Shown here piece after piece: positions 55,037 to 63,531 of a DNA stretch of 64,000 bases. The first letter of the stretch is position 1, and each line of letters opens with the position of its first letter. Under the pieces are notes generated by a model, which made no database searches, was not told where the DNA came from, and worked only from the letters and a program-made list of their open reading frames with translations. The DNA lies in the NCBI GenBank assembly GCA_963764235.1, contig CAVXRO010000008.1, forward strand, positions 248,001-312,000. The letters run 5' to 3'. A program made the position numbers and the translations under genes. This DNA is from DATFVA01 sp963764235. Lineage in GTDB: Bacteria > Bacteroidota > Ignavibacteria > Ignavibacteriales > Ignavibacteriaceae.

Positions 55037-55310
55037 TTAACTCCGGTTTAACTATGACTTAATACTGAATGCAGAATTCTAAATGCCTTAGAATGATTAA
55101 AAAGCTGCTAAGACCTGCTCTGATTCAAGTAATAAGTATGCTTTTTATTAAGAACAATTAGAATCAGTTATGCTTTAAAATCGTCAATTCGATAACAAAA
55201 GTAAATAAGAGCAATTATTTTTATGAGAAATGTTCCTATTTGACTGATTTAATAAACATCTTTTTTGAGAGAAAAATATTGTTTATAAAATTTCATTATT
55301 TAAGGGATTT

Positions 55311-55784
55311 CTAAACCTGAGAAAAAATTATTTCGGGAACCCTGACCTTAATAACCACCTTTTTTACTTTCGCAGGTTTATCGACTATTAATCCTGGCAT
55401 ATGAAGATCAGAGGGGAAGAAAATCACAAACATATTTTCCCCGAGCTTAAGATAATTTTTTTCCCCGCAATACAGAATAAAGTCATTAGCTTCATCATAT
55501 TCAGTTGCAGGGTCCTGCCCATTGAACAAGGAATATCCTATCAATTCAGCTCCCCCGGCCACAAAATGTATATCGATATATTTCCTGTGTGCCTCAAGGC
55601 GGCAGTCCTCCAGGTCCTTAGTAGTGTAATCATTGACCATTGCAAAAATATCATCTCCGGCTATTTCGTATCTGCCGTTTTGAAGCTTTGTGAAGTCGGT
55701 ATCTCTCAGATACTTTAATGCGCGGACTATTGTGGGATGCATATCAGCATAGAGTTGAACATTATCAACTTTGTCAAGAATCAT
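55311..55784 (-). CDS. YhcH/YjgK/YiaL family protein
   Basis: A 157-residue cupin-type protein of the YhcH (DUF386) family, associated in other bacteria with sialic acid or sugar catabolism and with beta-galactosidase beta subunits. The ATG at 55784 (MILDKVDNVQLY) with GGGGGA upstream is chosen, giving normal family length; the open frame reaches further to 55847. Key stretches are EAHRKYIDIHFVAGGAELIGY and FFPSDLHMPGLIVDKPAKVKKVVIKV, with the metal-binding His and Glu. No sugar genes surround it. Confidence 0.92.
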   Translation of the reverse strand: MILDKVDNVQLYADMHPTIVRALKYLRDTDFTKLQNGRYEIAGDDIFAMVNDYTTKDLEDCRLEAHRKYIDIHFVAGGAELIGYSLFNGQDPATEYDEANDFILYCGEKNYLKLGENMFVIFFPSDLHMPGLIVDKPAKVKKVVIKVRVPEIIFSQV

Positions 55785-55976
55785 AATTCCCCCGGTTATT
55801 AAATAAAATTTCACCTTATATATAACTAAAAATCTATACATTAGCATCTTTTAATTCAATATACCGCTGAAGCAGGTCCGGTTAGGCTATAAAATTTTCC
55901 AGATTAACGTGAATAAAATCATTAATCTTTTTGAAAAGTTTGTTACTTTATCTCTGTATTTCATTTATTTCTGAAT

Positions 55977-56867
55977 ATGGCTCATACTCAAAATAATACA
56001 GATAACCATAATAAAGCATTTGCATTCGGGATTGCATTAAATGTCATATACATTGCTGTAGAAGTTGTTTACGGACTTCTTATCAGTTCTATGGCGCTGA
56101 TCGCAGATGCGGGGCATAATCTGAGCGATGTATTGGGACTTCTTCTTGCATGGGGTGCAACATTTCTGGCTAAAACACTCCCTACCAGGAAACGTACATA
56201 CGGATTAAGGAAGTCCACAATACTTGCCGCATTATTCAACGCCTTAATTCTCCTGATTGCCGTAGGGGCAATAACCATTGAAGCTATAAGGAGACTGATT
56301 AACCCGGAACAGGTACAGGGAACAACTATGATGATTGTTGCAGGTATAGGAGTAGTTATCAATGCAGTTACAGCTTGGCTGTTTATCAAAGGGAAAGACG
56401 AGGATATTAATATCCGCGGTGCATACCTTCATATGGCAGCCGATGCAGGTGTATCTGTCGGCGTTGTTATAGCAGGTTTGCTAATTATATTAACCGGATG
56501 GCTCTGGCTCGATCCGGTAATCAGCCTTGTTATCGTCCTGGTAATTACTATAGGAACGTGGGATCTGCTGAGAGATTCATTCCTTATGTCGGTTGATGCA
56601 GTTCCAAAAGGCATCAGCCTTAAAGACGTTGAAGAGCATCTTAGGAAAATTCCTGGTGTTACCGAAATACACGATTTACATATCTGGGCTATGAGCACCA
56701 CTGAAACAGCACTTACGGTTCACCTTGTTATGCCTGATTCAAACCCGAGGGATTATTTCCTGAAGGAGATATGTGACGATCTGCATCGTAAATTCGGGAT
56801 AGGGCACTCAACTATCCAGATAGAAAAAGATGTACAGGGGGCCAACTGCAGCGTCGATAATGTATAA
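55977..56867 (+). CDS. Cation diffusion facilitator (CzcD/ZitB type)
   Basis: A 296-residue exporter of Zn2+ or related divalent cations in exchange for protons. It has six transmembrane helices. The binding site shows H47 and D51 (ADAGHNLSDVLG) in helix 2 and H152 and D156 (YLHMAADAG) in helix 5, the Zn/Cd-type arrangement. The C-terminal cytoplasmic domain (about 210-285) has the ferredoxin-like core GVTEIHDLHIWAMSTTETALTVHL. The N-terminal His/Asn-rich segment is short. Transcribed alone. Confidence 0.95.
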   Translation: MAHTQNNTDNHNKAFAFGIALNVIYIAVEVVYGLLISSMALIADAGHNLSDVLGLLLAWGATFLAKTLPTRKRTYGLRKSTILAALFNALILLIAVGAITIEAIRRLINPEQVQGTTMMIVAGIGVVINAVTAWLFIKGKDEDINIRGAYLHMAADAGVSVGVVIAGLLIILTGWLWLDPVISLVIVLVITIGTWDLLRDSFLMSVDAVPKGISLKDVEEHLRKIPGVTEIHDLHIWAMSTTETALTVHLVMPDSNPRDYFLKEICDDLHRKFGIGHSTIQIEKDVQGANCSVDNV

Positions 56868-56993
56868 TTCACGACCGTAAGGTTATTTTGAAAATAATAA
56901 TTGTACCGGGTCAGGTATTCTTTCCCATGACGATTATCACCGCGGTTTTCCTTCCCATACTTTAAAGTTGTACAAAAAAAAAGAGGAAGTTAT

Positions 56994-57470
56994 ATGAAAA
57001 ACTTAAGCTATATTATTATTTCATCAGTCTTTATGATCATATTTTCTGCAAATGCCCAGCAGAATGACAGCACGGATGCCCCGGTAAACGTTATGAAGGC
57101 CTTCAAAACTGCTCATCCACTGGCAAAAGATGTTACCTGGGATAAAGATGGTCTGAACTATGAGGCGAATTATAAGGAAGATGAAGAGGATTATTCAGTT
57201 ATCATAAATGATCTTGGGAAAATTCTAGAAACCGAGAAGGAAATTTCCCCGGCTGAACTCCCGCCAGGAGTTATAAAATATATCAATGATAATTATAAAG
57301 GATATACTCTCACTGGTGCCGCATGGATAAATGACGACAGCGGGAACGTAACTTACGAGGCCGAGATAAAGAAGGAGAATATTACAAAGGATATTATGTT
57401 TGATCAGAACGGCAACCCCCTGCCTCAAAAGAAAACCGAGGAGAATGAGGATGAGAAGGACGAGGAATGA
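56994..57470 (+). CDS. Exported PepSY-like (DUF2874) protein
   Basis: A 158-residue periplasmic protein with a signal peptide (about 1-22, ending NAQQN) and a good ribosome binding site (AGAGGAAG). Two PepSY-like repeats are seen: VMKAFKTAHPLAKDVTWDKDG with YEANYKEDEED, and VIKYINDNYKGYTLTGAAWI with YEAEIKKENI. The C-terminus is very acidic (EENEDEKDEE). These domains are found in secreted Bacteroidetes proteins and may bind or inhibit proteases. Last intact gene before the error-rich region. Confidence 0.85.
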   Translation: MKNLSYIIISSVFMIIFSANAQQNDSTDAPVNVMKAFKTAHPLAKDVTWDKDGLNYEANYKEDEEDYSVIINDLGKILETEKEISPAELPPGVIKYINDNYKGYTLTGAAWINDDSGNVTYEAEIKKENITKDIMFDQNGNPLPQKKTEENEDEKDEE

Positions 57471-57504
57471 GCTTTCTGTGATCTATGCAATATTCTTTAA
57501 TTCT

Positions 57505-57537
57505 TAGCTAAAATATAATTTTATAAGCTATATTTTT
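57505..57537 (+). terminator. Possible AT-rich terminator
   Basis: TAGCT-AAAAT-ATA-ATTTT pairs with an AGCTA arm at 57526-57530 after a three-base bulge, followed by TATTTTTATT. AT-rich, so weak support. Confidence 0.3.
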
Positions 57538-57576
57538 ATTGACCAGCAAAAGTTATTAGACTAAATTGCATACGCA

Positions 57577-58440
57577 ATGCAGAAAATTTCTTTTGCGAAA
57601 ATGAGTGGTGCGGGTAATGATTTTGTCCTTATTTATAAGGATTCCCACCCTGATTTAGTTCTTTCCGGTAATTTTGTTCAGAATCTCTCCGACAGGCATA
57701 ACGGTATCGGCGCCGACGGCATTATTACAATTTCAGCATCAAATGACTATGATTTTGTAATGGAATATTTTAATGCTGATGGGTCTACCGGAAGTCTCTG
57801 CGGAAACGGAGCAAGATGCGCGCTGACTTACGCGGCGAAGGTATTCAAACTGAATAATGAAGTCACGTTTTCTCTCAAACGGGACTGAATACCGCGGGGA
57901 AATCCTTGATAATGCTGTCCGTTTTTATTTCAATGAACCAAAGAATCTAAAACGGAACTTTAAGGTGAAGTCCGGCGGGTCAGTTAATCACTGCAGATTA
58001 CATTAACACGGGTTCACCGCACGTAGTTATATATATAAATGAGATTATGAAAGATCCGGCAAGACCTGCTTCCCGGTATCGTGAGTATAGATGAAGTTCC
58101 TGTTTATCCGATCGGAAAGGAAATACGTTATCTTCCGGAATTTTCTCCGGAAGGATCCAATGTGAATTTTGTTAACGTCCGGGACGGCAAATTGAGATAA
58201 GAACATATGAGCGCGGGGTTGAAGATGAAACACTCGCCTGCGGAACAGGTAGCGGCGGCATCTGCATTGATCAGTTTTTTAAGAAAAGAACTTAAGCCTC
58301 CTATAACATTAACTACTTACGGGGGCGATGAATTAATTGTTGATTTTAAATTTGAAGATGAAAAGATAAAAGGATTATCTTTGATAGGTCCGGTTAAAAC
58401 AACTTTTACCGGGGAGTTTTTGTTAAATAAATATCTATAA
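57577..58440 (+). pseudogene. dapF: Diaminopimelate epimerase, split by about five frameshifts
   Basis: The enzyme converts LL- to meso-diaminopimelate for lysine and peptidoglycan synthesis. The start MQKISFAKMSGAGNDFVLIY and the first catalytic cysteine (GSLCGNGARC) are read in one frame to 57888. The frame then has to be changed near 57880, 57980, 58070, 58195 and 58250 to read FNEPKNLKRNFKVKSGG, INTGSPHVVIYINEIMKD, VDEVPVYPIGKEIRY-like, ETLACGTGS (second cysteine) and AAASALISFLRKELKPP through to the normal end. The protein-coding content is otherwise complete and conserved, and several shifts fall in A or G/C runs, so base errors are more likely than decay of this essential gene. Confidence 0.88.
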
Positions 58441-58455
58441 ATGTCTGGAGCGTAA

Positions 58456-58869
58456 ATGCCAAAAGTTATTTTCACAATTGAATATGAAATCCCTGCTGAA
58501 AAGAAGGATGATTATATTTCAGTGATTAAAGAATTGAAGAGTCTTCTTAATTCAGAAGGGCTGGAAAATTATTCGGTTTATGAGACAAAAGGTAAGAACC
58601 ATCATTACCAGGAACAGTATACGTTTAATTCTGTTGAAGCTTATGAAGCATTTGATGATGATCAGAGTGAGAGAATAAACTTACTTATAAATAAACTGAA
58701 TGATATGACCGTTGAGGGAACCACTCACTATACAACCCTTTACGAAATGCTTGAAAACAATTCACATAGGCTAAGCCGAAAGCGGCTGTCAAGGCCGCTC
58801 ATTCCTCCTGAGGGGCACCCCATTGATATTTGCCTTTTAACAAATGTCACAAAAAATTTATTATTTTAA
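58456..58869 (+). CDS. Small hypothetical protein (C-terminus uncertain)
   Basis: A frame of 137 residues. Residues 1-100 (VIFTIEYEIPAEKKDDYISVI, YSVYETKGKNHHYQEQYTF and so on) look like a dimeric alpha-beta-barrel (antibiotic-monooxygenase-like) domain. The last 35 residues (NSHRLSRKRLSRPLIPPEGH onwards) are of unlike composition and span a GC-rich hairpin (58781-58799), so the true end may be near residue 100, with a frameshift in between. No function is assigned. Confidence 0.6.
   Translation: MPKVIFTIEYEIPAEKKDDYISVIKELKSLLNSEGLENYSVYETKGKNHHYQEQYTFNSVEAYEAFDDDQSERINLLINKLNDMTVEGTTHYTTLYEMLENNSHRLSRKRLSRPLIPPEGHPIDICLLTNVTKNLLF
58781..58799 (+). terminator. GC-rich hairpin, possible terminator
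   Basis: AGCGGC (58781-58786) pairs with GCCGCT (58794-58799). No T-run follows. It falls within the nominal end of the preceding frame and argues that the real gene stops earlier. Confidence 0.3.
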
Positions 58870-58910
58870 CTATACTAAATAATTATATACTAATTATTAC
58901 GGCCTGTAAA

Positions 58911-59791
58911 TGAATAAATCCCTGCACCGTATTTACGTAGTTCTTTTTGTTATTGTTGGTAGTTGGAGCTACCCTTCTCCTGGGTGTTTACGGATACCAG
59001 TATTACACCACTCCACTCGAAGAAAGGTTTTTCCAGCCTCATTATGATCTGTTGAAGCCAAGCGGGATACTTGGACATGGTTTCGGGATTATCGGCAGTC
59101 TCATGATGATATTCGGTGTAGCAATTTATATGATCAGGAAAAAGAGTCAGGCAGTTTCTTCAACATCGGATTCCTTGAAGCACTGGCTCGAGTTTCATAT
59201 TTTTCTTTGCACTGTCGGTCCCATTCTCGTTCTGTACCATACCGCATTTAAATTCGGCGGCATAGTGGCAGTAAGTTTCTGGAGTATGGTGGCCGTTGTG
59301 GCAAGCGGGGTTGTAGGAAGATTTATTTATGTCCAGATTCCCAGAACTATCCAGGGAAAGGAACTGAGCGTAAGCGAATTAATGAAATGAATGAGGATCT
59401 TACCCAAAGACTGAGAACAGAATACTCTATAAATGGCAATATTTTATCAAAACTTGAAAAACATTCACATACTGATAAATATAAGCAGGTCGGGTTTGGA
59501 ACGAGTTTTGTTATGATGATACAGGACTACTTTGGCACTCGCTCAGTTCTGCATCAAATTAAACGGGAATTGAGGAAACTTAAACCTCGGAAGGTGTAAG
59601 AGAAAAGGAAATTCTAAGGATTTCCAAGATCAAAACTCACTCTTTCCCGTAGAATAGGCATGCTGCGGACTACGCAAAAATTGTTCAGGTACTGGCATAT
59701 TGTGCATCTGCCGTTTGCAATTACAATGTTCGTAATAATGTTTATTCATATCGCAGTTACTATTATTTTTGGGTATAAGTGGATTTTTTAG
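58911..59791 (+). pseudogene. Cytochrome b-like integral membrane protein, frameshifted
   Basis: Pieced together from several frames: MNKSLHRIYVVLFVIV (from 58911), a shift near 58950, then VGATLLLGVYGYQYY, GILGHGFGIIGSLMMIFGVA and HWLEFHIFLCTVGPILVLYH. A shift near 59385 leads to a cytoplasmic segment (NEDLTQRLRTEYSING). Two more near 59600 and 59650 give RYWHIVHLPFAITMFVIMFI with the last helix. Histidines in FHIFL, LYHTAF, WHIVH and FIHIAV are placed as for heme b ligands. A membrane electron carrier that links quinol to the downstream redox proteins is likely. The breaks are probably sequence errors. Confidence 0.7.
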
Positions 59792-59799
59792 GAGGAAAG

Positions 59800-60407
59800 T
59801 TGAAGTTCAGGATAGCATATTTATACATAATACTTGCTCATTGCGAGTCATTATAACGTTGATCTTCCTTACCGGAGGGAATAACACCAATACTGAATCT
59901 GCAGCCGGAAATATTGAGAATCAGCAGGTACCGAATGATGAAATACATAAAGGACTTGGCAATCCGGGAGGAAGCAACCCTCAAAAGGCAATGTATCAAA
60001 GGAATTTTATGATAGAATGGACATGCTGAAGAAAGAGGTTGAAGCTAATCCGAAGGATACTGCTAAAATAAAAGAGTATGCAGATTTCATTGCTGCTGCT
60101 CATAAACCAGAACAGGCTATCCCTTATTACGAAAAGATCCTTAAAGTCGATCCCCGAAGGAATGATATACTATTCAGTCTTTCGATGATTATATTTCAGC
60201 GGTCAGGATTATAATAAAGCTGAAGAATATACAAACCGTATTCTGGATAACGATAAAAATAATACCCAGGCTATGTACAACCTCGGTGCAATAGCCGCTA
60301 GTAAGGGTGATAAAGAGAGAGCAAAGGAAATCTGGAATAAATTGGTTTCCGCATATCCCGGGGATGAGGCGGCAGAGCTGGCAAAATCTTCACTGGAGAA
60401 ATTGTAG
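59800..60407 (+). pseudogene. TPR-repeat protein, frameshifted
   Basis: TTG at 59800 with AGGAGGAAAG just upstream. The first frame (KFRIAYLYIILAHC) ends at once, and a shifted one continues as TLIFLTGGNNTNTESAAGN. A further shift near 60010 leads to DRMDMLKKEVEANPKDTAKI, EYADFIAAAHKPEQAIPYYE and the TPR unit KILKVDPRRND. Another shift near 60200 gives QDYNKAEEYTNRILDNDKNN and AMYNLGAIAASKGDKERAKE, ending at 60407. It looks like a membrane-anchored TPR protein of the CcmI/CycH type that may help cytochrome c maturation or assembly. Breaks are probably errors. Confidence 0.7.
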
Positions 60408-60416
60408 TCATACTTC

Positions 60417-60433
60417 GTCACACTTAATGTGAC
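60417..60433. promoter_or_regulatory. Perfect palindrome upstream of the ferredoxin-flavoprotein gene
   Basis: GTCACA (60417-60422) and TGTGAC (60428-60433) flank five bases. It lies 10 bp after the TPR gene and 89 bp before the next start. Candidate operator or hairpin. Confidence 0.4.
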
Positions 60434-60456
60434 ATTAGAGACGCATTGTTACAATA

Positions 60457-60496
60457 ACAAGTTCGTCGTGACACTGACAAGTTCGTTTTGACACTA
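60457..60496 (+). repeat. Tandem 20-bp direct repeat
   Basis: ACAAGTTCGTCGTGACACTG (60457-60476) is followed without a gap by ACAAGTTCGTTTTGACACTA (60477-60496), identical at 17 of 20 positions. Together with the palindrome just upstream this is the only repeat-bearing stretch of the cluster and could be a regulator-binding array. Confidence 0.55.
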
Positions 60497-60521
60497 AGAT
60501 ATTATCACGTAGCTGAGTGCA

Positions 60522-61861
60522 ATGGAAGTAATCCTTGAAAATATTGTGGCTTATTCGATCATCCTTACTGGTGATATATTATTAGTCCTGTTTTTTTACA
60601 TCAGCGTATAAAAAAAGAACCAAAACAACTACACAGAAGATTGAGAAGGCCAAAGAACTTGGCTTTCACGAACCGGTTTCATTCACCCTGTGGTAGACCT
60701 GGAAACCTGTATCGGAAGTGGGGCCTGTGTGGCCGCCTGTCCTGAAAAAGACATCCTGGGTATGGTAAGCGGTCAGGCACAGAACTATAAATGCTTCTAG
60801 GTGTGTGGGTCATGGTGCCTGTTTCCATGCATGTCCCATGCAGGCTATTACCCTTTGCATCGGTACTGAAAAAAGGGGAGTGGAACTTCCTCACTTAAGC
60901 CCCGAATTCGAAACAAATATTCCAGGCGTATATATAGCCGGCGAACTGGGAGGAATGGGATTAATAAAGAACGCGGTTGAACAGGGAAAACAGGCTGTTG
61001 AGTATCTTTCCAGAAAAATAAAAAGCAGTCATAAGGCTCAGTACGATGTTGCAATAGTCGGCGCAGGTCCTGCGGGAATCTCGGCAACACTTTCAGCGGC
61101 AAAAGCAGGCCTTCGTTATCTGACACTTGAACAGGATAGCCTGGGAGGTACAGTCTTTAACTTTCCCCGCGCAAAGGTGGTGATGACTTCCTCAATGGAG
61201 CTTCCCCTTATATGGAAAGGTTAAATTATCGGAGACTTCAAAAACAGAGCTTTTGAACCTGTGGATGGAGGCGATTACAAAGAACAATATTAAGATAAAT
61301 GAACAGGAAAAAGTTACGGATGTTGAAAGAGAAGGGGATATTTTCAGAATAAAGACCTCTAAGGGCGAATACACTTCCAGAACAATCCTGCTTTCAATAG
61401 GAAGAAGAGGTTCTCCCAGGAAGCTTGGCGTATCCGGAGAGAATAAAGAAAAAGTTGCATATCGTCTGCTTGAGCCTGAGTTGATACATAATAAAAAAGT
61501 GCTTGTTGTGGGAGGCGGGGATTCAGCGGTTGAGAATGCACTTCTGCTCGCTGATGAGGGCAATGAAGTGACATTAAGCTACCGAAATGAGTCATTCTCA
61601 AGATTAAAACCAAAAAACCTCGAGAGAGTCGGGAGAGCAATTCAAAAAAGAGAAATCAGGACAATCTTCAATTCGAATGTTAAGGAGATAAATGATGATT
61701 CGGTTATTCTGGCTTTCGATGGGAAAGAGAATTTTTTGAGCCTGCAGAATGACCTCGTATATATTTTTGCCGGGGGAGAGCTTCCGATAAAGTTCCTTGA
61801 AAAGATCGGGATACGCATAACTAAGAAATTCGGTGAAGCAGTCCTGAAGCACGAAAACTGA
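60522..61861 (+). pseudogene. Ferredoxin-fused FAD/NAD(P)-dependent oxidoreductase, frameshifted
   Basis: From the ATG at 60522 a transmembrane anchor (MEVILENIVAYSIILTGD) leads, after shifts near 60600 and 60690, to a two-cluster ferredoxin domain: DLETCIGSGACVAACPEKDI and CVGHGACFHACPMQAITLC. Then comes a pyridine-nucleotide disulphide oxidoreductase: FETNIPGVYIAGELGGMG, a Rossmann motif VAIVGAGPAGISATLSAAKAG, a shift near 61210, and a second Rossmann motif VLVVGGGDSAVENALLLADE. It ends at 61861. The redox-active CxxC of thioredoxin reductase is not evident, as in ferredoxin-NADP reductase-like enzymes. It should pass electrons between NAD(P)H, ferredoxin and the membrane or periplasmic carriers. 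Breaks are probably errors. Confidence 0.78.
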
Positions 61862-61872
61862 TTTCACCCGGG

Positions 61873-61895
61873 TTATCAGCATAATTTGCTGATAA
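61873..61895 (+). other. 9-bp hairpin between flavoprotein and cytochrome genes
   Basis: TTATCAGCA (61873-61881) pairs with TGCTGATAA (61887-61895) around a five-base loop. No T-run follows, so it may be a processing or attenuation element rather than a terminator. Confidence 0.4.
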
Positions 61896-61919
61896 GCAAC
61901 AATTGCGGGAATCTGCGTG

Positions 61920-63531
61920 TTGAATAGTTCAATACGAAAATTTCACACATAGTCTGCATAATATTTGCAGGTTTTCTGTCTATTTCTTTCCCCGGTTTAC
62001 GGCCAGATATCTCCCGGCGACCTGACAAATGCTCACGCAAAATATGAGGGGATAAGCAACTGCACAAAGTGTCACGTTCTGGGAAAACAGGTACAGGTAT
62101 CAAAGTGTCTCGATTGTCATACCGAAATTAAAAAGCTTATTGATGAAAACAGGGGATATCATTCGTCAGGTTGATGTTAAAAAGAAAGAGTGCTGGAACT
62201 GCCACAGCGAACACCATGGGAGAAACTTCAGGATAGTCAACTTCAACCGCGATGGCTTCGATCACTCAAAAGCCGGCTTCAAACTTACCGGGAAACACTC
62301 TGAAATAAAATGCGATGAATGCCATAAGCAGGAATTCATTAAAATGCATGAAGTGGCTAATAGAAAAAATACTCTGCTTGGGCTGAACCCTGCTTGTAAG
62401 GACTGCCACGAGGATGTTCACAAGGGTTTGTTGGGAGCTAATTGCGGCAACTGCCATAATACTACCAGCATTCAGATAAGGTTGACAATTTCGATCATTC
62501 CAAAACAGCATTCAGACTTACCGGTGCCCATATAAATGTTACCTGCAATAAATGCCATCCGGCACAGGTTGTCAATGGTAAACAGGTGCCGAAGCTAAAA
62601 GGAATCGCATTCGCTTCGTGTAAAATTGCCATAAAGATGTGCATTTCGGAAAGTTCGGAAATGACTGTCAAACCTGTCATAATACAACAGGATTCAAAAG
62701 TGTAAATCAGAACAGCTTTTGATCATAATAAGACAGATTACCCGCTGGTCGGCAGGCATCAGCTAGTAAACTGCTCAAAATGTCACGGTAACGATCTGAA
62801 TTCAAAACCCCGGCATCAAAATTGCGTCGATTGTCATACCGATTACCATAATGGTGAATTTACTGAAGGAGCCGGAATAAAAGATTGCTCCAACTGCCAT
62901 AACCTGAACGGCTTCAGTCCCTCTTCCTTCACCATTAAAGAACACGACAGATATAGAATTCAAATTAACAGGTGCGCACCTGGCCGTTCCCTGCAGATCC
63001 TGTCATTATAAAACGGACAAGTGGCATTTTAGGAATATTGGGGAAAAGTGCTTTGATTGTCATGATAACGTTCATGGTGCTGAAATAACAAACAAATTTA
63101 TGCAGGATAATAATTGTTCAAGTTGTCACTTTACTCAGTACTGGAATACTATTAAATTTGATCACGCACTTACAACCTTCCCCCTCGAAGGTAAGCATAA
63201 AGATGTGGAATGCGGGAAATGTCATTATAAAGAGGAGAATTCAGGCAGAAAAATATTCCGGTTCGCAACGCTCAACTCGGATTGTGAAAGCTGTCATAAG
63301 GATATACACTTCGGACAGTTCACAGAGAACGGTAAATCAAACTGCTCAAAATGCCATAATTTTAATAACTGGAAGCCTGATAAATTTGATCATAATAAGA
63401 CAAGATTTTCGTTAGAGGGAGCTCATCAGAAACTGGAATGTTCACGTTGTCATCCGGTTATAACTGATAATAACGATCATTACATCAAATATAAGTTAGA
63501 AAATTTCAGATGCGCATCCTGTCATTCATAA
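61920..63531 (+). pseudogene. Multiheme cytochrome c (about 20 CxxCH), frameshifted
   Basis: An exported c-type cytochrome. A TTG near 61920 and a signal sequence split by two shifts lead into SPVYGQISPGDLTNAHAKYE. I count 19 intact CxxCH heme motifs from CTKCH (about 62068) to CASCH (about 63517) and one more (CKNCH near 62620) broken by a missing A. They recur in units of about 40-60 residues with FDHxxTxFxLxGxHxxxxCxxCH patterns, typical of tandem cytochrome c3/c7-like modules. Shifts are needed near 61949, 61990, 62145, 62480, 62620, 62705 and 62955. A periplasmic or outer-surface electron wire is likely. The last 22 bp overlap the next gene. Confidence 0.85.

Noticed and set aside
63158..63415. 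Overlapping plus-strand frame within the multiheme cytochrome
   Set aside because: It is the +1 shadow of CxxCH-rich coding sequence.
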